64,000 bases of DNA, from contig JAXMAZ010000019.1 in the NCBI GenBank assembly GCA_046350115.1, positions 87,040-151,039 on the forward strand. The letters run 5' to 3'. The translations under genes were made by a program, and so were the position numbers. Positions within the stretch are counted from its first letter, which is position 1. Every line of letters starts with the position of its first letter. This DNA comes from JAXMAZ01 sp046350115 (GTDB lineage: Bacteria; Planctomycetota; Planctomycetia; Gemmatales; Gemmataceae). The notes below the pieces were generated by a model. It had not been told where the DNA came from, searched no databases, and saw only the letters and a list, made by a program, of their open reading frames with translations. Of this stretch, positions 53,304-62,681 are shown piece by piece.

Positions 53304-56300
53304 TCAGTGGGCAGGCCAGAGTCGCACGGTGCCGTCGTGCAGGGCGGCGGCGAGAACGGTGCCGTCGGGGGAGAAGGCCAGGGAATGGACCCAGGCCGGG
53401 ATCTCCTGGAAGGCCAGGAGTTGCCGCCCGGTGGCCGCCTGCCAGAGCCTCACGATCCCGTCCTTGCCGGCCGACGCCAGGGTCTTGCCGTCCGGCGAAT
53501 ATGCCAGCGCCCAGACCTCATCCGTGTGGCCGCCCAGGCGTGCCCGGGCGACCCCGGTCGCCACGTCCCAGAGGCCCAGTTCGCCGGTCATATCGGCGGT
53601 GGCCAGCGTCCGGCCGTCCGGCGCGAACGCGAATGCCCGCAGCCGCTCGGCATCGGCGATCGAAAGGACCAGCTTGCCGGTGGCCGTCTCGTGGACGCAG
53701 ACCCGGCCGTCCCGGGGCACGGCGAATGTGGCGCCATCAGGGGCGAACGCCACATAGGAGACCCAATCGTCGCCTTCCGGAAGGGAGTATTTCTCCGACC
53801 GGGTCGCGACGTCCCAGAGTTTGAGCGTCCGGTCCTGTGAGCCGGTCGCCAGCGTCCGCCCGTCCGGCGAGACGGCGAGGCACCGGACCGCGTCCGTGTG
53901 CCCTTCGAGCGTGGCCCTCGGCCGGCCGTCCTCGGTGTCCCAGAGTTTGACGGTGCGGTCGTGGCTCGCCGACGCCAGGGTACGGCCGTCGGGGGCGAAC
54001 GCCACCCCGAAGGCCATGCCGCCGTGGCCCGGGAGGGTGGCCTTCACGCGGCCCGTGCGGACGTCCCACAGTTGGAGGACGGCCTGGTCGTGCCCCTTCT
54101 CGTCGTCGTAGCCGACCGCCAGGGTGCGACCGTCGGGGGCAAAGGCGACGGACCAGGCTTCGCGGAGCGACGGGGACGGCAAGACCCGGTACTCGGGGTT
54201 CGCCTGCCAGTCCCAGAGGCACAAGGTTCCGTCCGCCCCCCCCGCCGCCACGGTACGACCGTCGGGGCTGACCGCGAGCCCGCTCCGCCGTTTTGCGCCC
54301 GCGGCCGGGCGGGCAGTCGTAATCACCCTTAACGGGTCGAGGAGAAGTTTGCCGGCCGCCGCGTCCGCTCGCGTAATCTGTCCCACCCTCCCCTCACTGT
54401 GCCCGGTTGCCACGGCCAATTGTTTCCCATCGGGAGCAAAGGTCACCCCTTGGACCGTCCCGTTCAGATTCGGCAAGGTGTGGCGACACAGACCGGCTCT
54501 GGCGTCCCAAATCTTGACGAGGCCGTCCCACCCGCCGGAGGCGAGCGTCCGCCCGTCCGGCGTGAACGCGAGCGAAAAGATGAAGCTGCGATGGCCCATT
54601 AGGGCGGGAAACCGCTCCCGGCCCGTGGCCACGTCTCGTACCTCGATGGCGAGGTCAACTTCGGCGGGTGCCGACTGGTTGAAGGCGATGGCCAGGCTCG
54701 TCGCGTCGGGGGAGAACTCCAGGGCGGTCACGCCGATGTCCGCGGCCGGGCGGACGACCCGCTCCCGTCCCGAGGCCAAGTCCCGGAGCCGGACTTCGAG
54801 GGGGGACGTGCGGTCGGCACCGACCGCGAAGGCCACCAGCCGGCCGTCCGGCGACAGTGTCAGCGGGCCGGTGTGTCCCAGCGGGTTCGCCCAGGTCGCG
54901 ACGGTTCGCCCCGTGGCCACCTCCCACACCTTAAACTCCAGCCCGCCGGCCGGTGAGCGCGCGACCGAGGCGGCTCGCATCCCGCCGGGTGTCCGGTCGT
55001 CGTCGCTGACCGAGTCAACCTGCTCGCCGTTGCGATCCTGGCCGCGGCCGGTCGCCAACTCCCACGTCCGAAACGTCCCGCCCTCGTCGGCGGCGATGCA
55101 CGCCTTGCCGCCGCTCATAAATCTCGCCAGGTGGACCGACGACCGGGACGCGTCGAGCAGGCGGACCGGGTCGGCGTGCCGGCGGAGGAAATGCCACTCG
55201 AAGCCGCGAACGTCGGCCTGGCCAGCCGACGGTCGGTCCCGGTCGAGGAGGGGTGGCAGGTCGGCGAGCCGCCGCTCCCGCCAGGCGACCGCGGCCCGTT
55301 GGACGGCGTCCGCGTAACCCAGCCGGCGGCCGAGCAGGGCCAGCTCTTCCGATTCGGCCCGCTGCCCGTCCGCCGCGTCGGCCCGCCGGCGGAGTTCGTC
55401 CGAGGTCGCCGACGCGTCCGCGAGCAGCCGCAGGCCGCCCGCCAGGGCGAGCCCGGCCGCGAAGCAGACCGCGACCCCCGCGACGGTCACCGGCCGCCGG
55501 CGGACCCACCTGGCCGCCCGCTCCCAGGAGCGGGCCGGCCGCGCCCGGATCGGGTCGTCGGCGAGGTACGCCTGCACGTCATCGGCCAACAGGGCGGCGG
55601 TCGCGTACCGCCGGCTCGGCGGCTTCTCCAGGCACTTCAGGCAGATCGTCTCCAGGTCGCCCCGCAGGGACCGGGACAGCTTTCGCCCGTCGACCGCCCG
55701 TCGGGCGGAAACGGTCGACAGGTGCTCCGCCCCGAGGGTGTTCACCCGGTCGCTCGGCCGCGGCGGCTCCTCCTCCCGGATGATCCGTCGCAGTTCGTCG
55801 TACCCGGCCGTCCGCAGCCGCCCCTGGTCGAACGGGGTGACGCCGGTGAGCAGCTCGTACATCAGCACCCCCAGGCTGTACACGTCGCTCCGGGTGTCCA
55901 CCCCCAGCTCGTTGAACTCGGCCTGCTCGGGGCTCATGTACAGCGGGGTGCCGACCATCTGACTGAACGCGGTATACACTGTCCGGTCGGTCAGGGGCGG
56001 GCCGACCGCCTTGGCGACGCCGAAGTCGATCACCTTCGGCACGGCCACCCCGTCGTGGCAGGTGACGAGTACGTTGGACGGCTTCAGGTCGCGGTGGATC
56101 ACCCCCTTGGTGTGGGCGTGCTGGACCGCCCGGCACACCTGAGCGAACAGCTCTAGCCGGGCCCGGACTGTCAGCCGGGCCTGGTCGCAGTGGTCAGTGA
56201 CCGGGATGCCGCGGACCAGCTCCATGGCGAAGAACGGCCGGCCGGCGTCGGTCGTCCCGGCGTCCAGCACTTTGGCGATGTGCGGGTGGTCCATCAGGGC

Positions 56301-56706
56301 CAGCGCCTGCCGCTCGGCCTCGAACCGGGCGACCACCTGCTCGGAGTCCATCCCCGGCTTGATCAGCTTGAGGGCGACCGCCCGCCGGATCGGTTCGGTC
56401 TGCTCGGCCACGTACACCACCCCCATCCCGCCCTCGCCGATCTGTTCCAGCAGCCGGTACGGGCCGACCCGGGTGCCGGGCAGCAGGTCGAGTGCCGGGG
56501 GGACGACCGTCTCCAGGTGGGGCGGGTGGTCCAGGAAGGAGCCGGCCCGGAAGTGCTTGTCGACCAGCCCCCCGCGGCCCCACCCGGCCCGCCCGCCCCG
56601 GGGCGCCGCCGCACGCCCGCTCGACGAACGCCCGGCGGTCGGCCGGCGCGGCGATCTCCACCGCGTCGGCCAGGATGCTCTCGACGGTCGGGGCGGGGCG
56701 GGTCAC
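53304..56706 (-). CDS. WD40-repeat Ser/Thr protein kinase, frameshift near its 5' end
   Basis: A transmembrane planctomycete kinase. From the second frame: RVGPYRLLEQIGEGGMGVVYVAEQ (Gly loop), AVALKLIKPGM (Lys), GVIHRDLKPSNVLV (catalytic loop), KVIDFGVAKA (DFG) and LYMSPEQAEF. A membrane helix (VTVAGVAVCFAAGLALAGGL) follows at about residue 310 of this frame, then WD40 blades with DGRTLASAS-type turns to the C-terminus. The gene should begin at 56706 (MTRPAPTVESILADAVEIAA), but this frame is lost near 56600 and the kinase continues in another frame. A sigma-factor gene lies upstream on the same strand, a common kinase-ECF pairing. Confidence 0.82.
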
Positions 56707-56801
56707 GGGGGAGCCCTCGGGCCGGAGGTCGTCACCCCTCTATGCGGAATCGGCGCCCGGGACGGCTCACCGGACCCCCCGATTTCGTCATGCCGGGCGG
56801 C

Positions 56802-57368
56802 TCACCCGGGGTCCAGCTTGTCGTACAGCCAGGCCCGGGCGTACACCCAGTACCGCTTGGCGGTGGCCGGGGAGAGGTCGAGCAGCCGTGCCGTCTCGTC
56901 CAGGGAGGTGCCGACGAAGTACCGGAGCTTGACCAGCCGGGCCTTGACCGGGTCTTCGGCCTCCAACTGGCGAAGCGCCTCGTCCAGGGCCAGCAGGTCG
57001 TCCGCCGACTCGCCGTCCGCGGCCGGGAGGGGGCCGGCGTCGTCGAGCGACACCCGCCGCCGTTTGCCGCCCCCCTTGAGGCTCTGTTTGTGCCGGGCCT
57101 GGTCGACCAGGATGCGGCGCATGGCCTCGGCGGCGGCGGCGAAGAAGTGCCGCCGGCTGTCCCACCGCTGGGCGGCGTCCGGCCCGGCCACCCGCAGGTA
57201 CGCCTCGTGGACCAAGGCGGTCGCCTGCAGCGTCTGGCCCGGCTTCTCGGCCGCCAGGTGAATGGCCGCTAGCTTCCGGAGTTCGGCGTACACGAGCGGC
57301 AACAGGTCGGCTGCGGCCCGGGGATCGCCGGCGGCGGCTGCGTCCAGGAGCTGGGTGACGGTGATCAC
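56802..57368 (-). CDS. ECF-family RNA polymerase sigma factor
   Basis: A 188-residue sigma factor of the planctomycete ECF group that pairs with WD40 kinases. Region 2: ADLLPLVYAELRKLAAIHLA, then LVHEAYLRVAGPDAAQRWDSRRHFFAAAAEAMRRIL. Region 4: RLVKLRYFVGTSLDETARLLDLSPATAKRYWVYARAWLYDKL, which carries the HTH. Start is GTG 57368. It lies 95 bases upstream of the kinase gene and is probably transcribed with it. It would redirect transcription in response to kinase signalling, as inferred for such pairs. Confidence 0.9.
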   Translation of the reverse strand: MITVTQLLDAAAAGDPRAAADLLPLVYAELRKLAAIHLAAEKPGQTLQATALVHEAYLRVAGPDAAQRWDSRRHFFAAAAEAMRRILVDQARHKQSLKGGGKRRRVSLDDAGPLPAADGESADDLLALDEALRQLEAEDPVKARLVKLRYFVGTSLDETARLLDLSPATAKRYWVYARAWLYDKLDPG

Positions 57369-57709
57369 GCGCCGAGTTTACCCGCCCCGGACCTCACTTC
57401 AAGAGCCCGATCGCCATGTCTCGGACGGTTGGTCCGGGAGCCGGTCAGCCGCGAGGCCAACCGGCACCTCGCTCCCCGGGCGGCATCGTGACCGGTAGAC
57501 GGGCTGGGGCACGCATCAGTCCGCTGATCTTCAGCCCCGTACGGCATGAGAGCGGTGGAAAGGGCAGGTCCGAGGCCGAAGGTCAGGACGTCCGCAACGC
57601 CGAACGCAGACCGCTCGGCGTCACTAAAAACCGACGGCCGGCTGGCCACAACCGATGACCCGGGCGGTTCGCCCGCCCGGGTCGTCTTTCACCCCTGTGG
57701 AGTGTGGCC
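57369..57709. other. Intergenic stretch with terminator-like hairpin
   Basis: About 340 bases between divergent genes. No open frame looks genuine. The only clear structure is the hairpin at 57657-57683. No promoter was recognised with confidence. Confidence 0.4.
57657..57683 (+). terminator. Strong hairpin before the gene at 57710
   Basis: GACCCGGGCGG (57657-57667) and CCGCCCGGGTC (57673-57683) form a perfect 11-bp stem with a 5-base loop, followed by GTCTTTC. It is only 27 bases before the ATG at 57710, so it may be a leader attenuator or the terminator of an upstream transcript or lost gene. Confidence 0.5.
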
Positions 57710-59065
57710 ATGGCACTGCTGTTCGACGAGACGACGCGGACGACCGAACCGGGCGGGAGCGTTACAGCCCAGAGGGCCGAGACCATCCGCCCGCCGGCTG
57801 TGACGGCGGCCGCCGGCGGGGCCTCCCTGTTGAGGGCCATCTCCCGGGCCCGGACCAAGCTCGGCCGCCATACCCGAGTGCGGCGGGGGGTGGGGGTCGG
57901 CCTGCTGGTCGATCCGGGCAAGCGGTACGACCCCCGGCTGGCCCCGCTCGCCACGTCCGCCGGGGCGACCGACCTGGGCCTCCTGCTGCCCGCCCCGTGG
58001 GTGTCCGCGGTGGTCGCTGTCGACCGGCCGAGCGACGCCCGGCCGGTCCTGGCGTACGCCGCCCGGGCGACCACCGTCGGCCCGGACGGCCCCGCCTTCT
58101 TCCCCCTCCCGGTGGAGCACGGCAACGCCCTGGCCGGCGGGTTCGGCCGGGACGCCGGGCGGTCGGTGGTGGACGTGGTCGGGCGGCTGGACGCGGCCCT
58201 GGCCCGGGCGGCCGCTCGCCGGTGCCCCCGGTGGCGGGCGGCCCTGGCCGGGCGGTACGACTGGGCGGCCGAGGCGGCCGCCGACGAGGTCGACCCGGGC
58301 GACTGGCGGCCGGTCGGCTATGCGGCCGTCCCGGCCGGGCACCCGGCCCTGGCCGGCCTCACGTCCCCGGCCGTCGACCCGGCCCGCGGGCTGGTGGGCA
58401 CCGGGCCGGACGGCTGGTCCACCTCCGCCCGCCGGCCGTCGCCCACTTCCGCCGGTGGGTGCTCGCCGGGGCCCCGGTCGACTGCCCGGTGACCGGGACG
58501 GTCGTGGCCATCCGCCCGGTGTTCCGGTTCGGCCGGGCGGGTCAGGCGGTGATCCTCCGGCCAGCGGCCGGCGGGCCGGACGTGGCCGTGACGGTGTCCC
58601 CCCACTTCTCCGCCGAGCCGGGCCGGGCGGCGGTCGGCTTCGGTGCGGGTTGGCGACCAACTCGGGCGGGACCGACCGTCGGCCGGGGTGGCCGGCCGGC
58701 TCGGGCGGGGGCCGGTGGGCGGGCTGACCGGGCGGGCCGGGGACGATCTGGGGTTCCGGGTGCGGGCCTGGATGGAGCGGGCCGGGCTGGCCCTGGTGGG
58801 CGGGTTCGTACACCTGCCGAAGGTGCTATTGTCCGGCCGCCCCGGGGGGCTCCCGCCGACCGACCCGGCCCTCGGGGTGTGGCTGGTGCCGGCGGCCGCC
58901 GACGCGTTCCCGGCCGGGGCCGACGGGGACGTGCCCGGGTACGCCTTCCCGGCCGTCGACCCGCTCCCGGCCGCCCAGGCCGGCGGCCGGGCCGGGGTGT
59001 TCGCCGACGGGACGGAGCTGGTCCTGGACGGCGACCTGGTGATCTCGCTGCCGCCGACGGCCTGA
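57710..59065 (+). pseudogene. Unrecognised gene with two frameshifts
   Basis: About 450 codons. From ATG 57710 the first frame reads MALLFDETTRTTEPGG and continues with well-formed protein to about 58440 (for example VGLLVDPGKRYDPRL, VVDVVGRLDAALARAA). It then continues in a second frame (FRRWVLAGAPVDCPVTGTVV, GQAVILRPAAGGPDVAVTV) and, after about 58650, in a third (GDDLGFRVRAWMERAGLALV to ELVLDGDLVISLPPTA at 59065). I do not recognise the family. Strong GC bias at third positions holds across all three segments, so they once formed one protein or the shifts are sequence errors. Confidence 0.5.
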
Positions 59066-59146
59066 TGATCGTTCCTGGGCCAGGTCGCCGGTCCGCCGTG
59101 ATGTCAGGCGGTTCGATGGGAACCGCGACGGACCGGCGGGCCGGGA

Positions 59147-60655
59147 TTACCCGTTCGACGGGGACGAGGAGAAGGGCACCGGGTCGGGCGACTCCGCCGC
59201 CCCGGCGGACTGAAACTTGGCGACCAGGACCGCGACGACCGGGGCCCACGGGCCGGCGGCCAGCCGGTCGAACCACCCCCGCATGCCGGCCAGGTGGGTG
59301 TACGCCACCACCGCCTCCCGCCCGGGGGCGTGCCCCAGCCAGTACTTCCGGTACCCGTCCGGCACCCCGGCGTCGGCCAGGGCGGTGGCGAACAGGTGGC
59401 GGAAGTCCTTCAGGGTGGCCGCCGCCGGCCACCCCAGCCGGCCCGCCACCCGGCCGAACGCCCGACCGATGTCGTCGTACGTCAGCCCGCCGGCGTCCCG
59501 GAGCACCCCGTCCCGCACCCGCACCCGGGCCGCCCGGCCGGCCCCGGCCGGCAGCCGCCCGACCCGGGCCCGGTACTCGGCCGCCAGGTCGGCCAGCGAC
59601 GCCCCGGCCAGGGGCGGCCGGTCCGCCCCCTCCGCCACGGCCCGGCGGACGAACAGCAGCCCGTGCGGCCCCCCGGCCCGGAGGGCCGCCCACACCGGGC
59701 CGAGGGCGGCCGGCAGGGGGAACCGCTTGTCCCGCCGCCCCTTGGTCGTGTAGTCCAGCTCGGGCAGGTTGGGCACGGCCAGCTCGGCCGCGGTCAGGTG
59801 CTCCCGGGCCAGCAGCCGGGGCTCGGCCGCCCGCAGCCCGAACAGCACCCCGGGGGCGAACAGCCGGGCCTCGTACTGGTCGCAGGCGGCCAGGAAGGCG
59901 GCCGCCATCGGCAGGGGTGATGTCGGGGGCGGCCAGCGGGTCCCCGCGGAACACCCCGGCCGGCCCGCCGGCCCGGACGAACGGGCTGTGGAACCCGTCC
60001 GGCAGGAGGCCGCCGCGGTCCGGTCGGCCGCCCAGGCGAACGCCGCCCGGACGGCCGCCAGGATGTACCCGGGGACCGCAGCGGCCGCGGAGCAGCCCCG
60101 GCCGGCCGTTCCCGGTGACCGCCCGGCCGGCCAGGAAGGCGGCCAGCCCGAGCCGGAACTCCCGCCCCGCCCGGGCGGCCGTCGGGGCCAGCCGGCGGGC
60201 GTCCGGCCGGTCGCAGTAGGCCAGGTAGTGGGCCAGGGCGGCCCGGTACCGGGCGACCGTCCGGCGGCCACCTCCCCGGCGTCGGCCCGGCGGCCGAGGT
60301 CGGCCAGGTAGCGGGCGACCAGGTCGGCGTGGCCGACCCGGCCGGCCGCCCCCAGCCCGGCGGTGCGGCCGGCCGTCACCCGGTCGTCCAGCTGCCGGGC
60401 CCGGGCGAGGGCGGCCAGCAGGTCCCCGTCCACCCGCTCGCTCCGGTTCTTGCCGGCGGCCGGGTCCCACCAGTTGAGCAGGTACCGGCCGCACCGCCGG
60501 TACACCCGGACCTTCCTGGGCGGGGTCAGGCCGGCCGGGAAGTCGGCCAGCCGGACCCACCGGTGGCGGACCCCGTACCGATCCGCCCAGGACCGGTCGG
60601 CCGGGCGGGTGGGGGCGGCCCGGAGGGCGGCCGGCGGGGGGTCGGGGGGACGCAC
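59147..60655 (-). pseudogene. Second tyrosine recombinase, frameshifted
   Basis: A site-specific tyrosine recombinase of about 500 residues. C-terminal catalytic features: LFGLRAAEPRLL (Arg I), DYTTKGRRDKRFPL (Lys), LKDFRHLFATALADAG (HxxR), KYWLGHAPG and VAYTHLAG (nucleophilic Tyr). The N-terminal part starts at GTG 60655 (MRPPDPPPAALRAAP...) and includes VRVYRRCGRYLLNWWDPAAGK. Between about 59900 and 60280 the reading frame changes repeatedly (for example AHYLAYCDRPDARRL appears in another frame). Even if non-functional, it marks a second integration event. The start is a guess. Confidence 0.65.
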
Positions 60656-60800
60656 GCGTGGGCCTCGGGGTAGGCCGGGACGGTTTCTCCGTCCCGTCCC
60701 ACTACGATCCCCCGCGGTGCCGACGGGGCGCTCACACCGGGCGGCCCGGGGTGAGAGAGTTCGCCCGCGTCGGATCCCGCCGCACTCCGGGAGGACGGAC

Positions 60801-62119
60801 ATGGACCCGATCGAGGCGGCGGTGCGGCGGTATCAGGTAATCATGCCCGACCCCAGGGTCGCCGGCGGCGACCTGCCGGTCGACGCCCTCTCGGACTGGC
60901 TGACCGGGGACGTCGGGCGGGTGGTGGCCTGCTACGCCCGCCGACCCCGGTTCCGGGAGTACGCCGGCTGGTCGGTCTGTGCTCTGACGCCCGGAAGTCC
61001 GGGCGACGCCCGCCAGCGGGTGGACGCGGTCGCCGTGGCGGCCGTCCGGCACGCCCGACTGATTACGGCCGTCCTCCGGACCCCGCTCGGCCGGGCGGCC
61101 CGCCGGCTCGTGCCGAACCAGCCGGTCGGCTGGGAGGTGCAGACCGAGAGCGGTCCGGTGTGGCAGCCGGACCCCACGGACGCCGACTTCGACCAGCAGG
61201 TGTGGTTCGTCCGGCATGTGAGCCGTGCCGGCCGCCCGGTCTGGGCCGACCTCGTCGACCCCGCGGACTACTTCGGGCCGGTCGCCGCCTGGCCGCTGTG
61301 GAAGCCCGTTCACCAGGGCGCGGGAACGATCCCGTTCCGGGTGTGCCTGAACCCGCAGCGCCATGTGGTCGGGGACTTCGTCTCCGGCGGGCTCCTCCGC
61401 CGGGTCGACGCACTGGTCACGTGGCTCGGGGTCGTCCGGCTCGCGCTCTTCCTGGCGTCCGGCGGGCAACCGCCGACGGCCGAGCAGCGGGCGATGATGG
61501 CGGATGTCATCGGGTTCGACGAGGACGTGGAGCGGCTGACGAAGGTCTGCCACGACCCGGTCTCGCATCCGCTCCGGGTCGCCTGCGTCACCCTGACCCA
61601 GGCGTACGTCGGCTTCCACCCGGCGCCGGACGTCGACTGGCTCGGCCTGCCCGCCGCCGTGGTCGAGAACGGCCGGTGGGGACTCCAGACCCAGCTGAAA
61701 CACGCCCGCTCGGTCGATCCGGTCGTCGGCGTACGGCCGCCCTCGGGCAGCTCGGGCGGCTGTACGCCGACGACCAGCAGATGTCGGCCCGCGAGGAGGC
61801 GATCGCCGCCGGCGGAGCTGGTGTTCACGGCGAACCCGCCGGCGGCGTGCTGGGAGGGCCGCCCGCTGCCGGTCGAGTGGGGGCGGCACCGCCGCGCTGG
61901 GAGATGCTCCGCACCCTCGCCCGGAGGGGCCGCCGGGGGCAGGCGGTGGGCGAGCCCGACCTGTTCCCGGACGGGTGCGAGCTGTCGGCCATGCCGACCC
62001 TGTTCGGCCGGCTGAAGCGGCTCCTCCCGGCCACCCTGTGGCGGGAAATCGTCCCCGGCCCGTGTCGCCGCACCTACCGGCTGACGCTCCCCTCCGACCA
62101 CATCTTCCTGGCCGACTGA
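60801..62119 (+). pseudogene. Unrecognised gene with a frameshift near 61740
   Basis: About 440 codons. ATG 60801 has GGAGGAC upstream. The first frame gives a well-formed protein (MDPIEAAVRRYQVIMPDPRV, RLVPNQPVGWEV, FRVCLNPQRHVVGDFVSG) up to about residue 313. It then continues in another frame as LGRLYADDQQMSAREEAI... and ends PGPCRRTYRLTLPSDHIFL at 62119. No family is recognised. Not an obvious recombinase or transposase. It lies between two recombinase genes and probably belongs to one of the mobile elements. Confidence 0.5.
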
Positions 62120-62137
62120 CCGGGCCTTCCGGCCCGG
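62120..62137 (+). terminator. Hairpin directly after the gene at 60801
   Basis: CCGGGCC (62120-62126), TTCC loop, GGCCCGG (62131-62137), beginning right after the stop codon. A second hairpin (62151-62187, CCCACTC...ACACC pairing with GGTGT...GAGTGGGG with one bulge) follows. Confidence 0.5.
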
Positions 62138-62209
62138 CGTCTGGTCGTCCCCCACTCACACCACACTGACAGGCGGTGTGGAGTGGGGCCGTGAGCAGGC
62201 CTTGACCCC

Positions 62210-62242
62210 CTCCCGCGACCAGTCAGTGCCACGTCGCGGGAG
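62210..62242. repeat. Inverted repeat upstream of serine recombinase
   Basis: CTCCCGCGAC (62210-62219) and GTCGCGGGAG (62233-62242) are perfect inverted repeats around a 13-base spacer. The gap 62138-62681 otherwise shows no gene. It may be an attachment or regulatory site for the recombinase. Confidence 0.4.
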
Positions 62243-62681
62243 AGCCCGCAGACGCCGATACCCCGCAGCCGTGCCGAGGTCGGCGGTCATCCGGCACACC
62301 CCGGCCGGCCGGGGTACGTGCCGGTCGACCGACCGGTCGCCACCGACCGGCCTTCCGATCCACGACGGAAGACGGCCCGTCCGCCCCGGCGGAGCCGCCC
62401 GGCGAGGCCCGCCGCCGCTCCCGCCGGTCACCGGGTCTGACCGCCCGCCGGGTCGCCGGCGGGTCACCGCGGTCAGGCCGGCCCGTTCGGGCCGACTCTC
62501 TCACCCGCTCGCGGGCCGCGTGAGCGTGGCGTGAGGGCCCCCGTCTACCTTCCCACCCGCGTCGCGGCGGTGCCGCGTCGCGGGTGCCCGACCCGTTCGG
62601 TCCGCCCGGCGGACCCGACCGCACCCCACCCCCGCCGCGCCCGGGTCTGGCCCGGCGGGCGAACGCCCGAGGAGATTGTTG

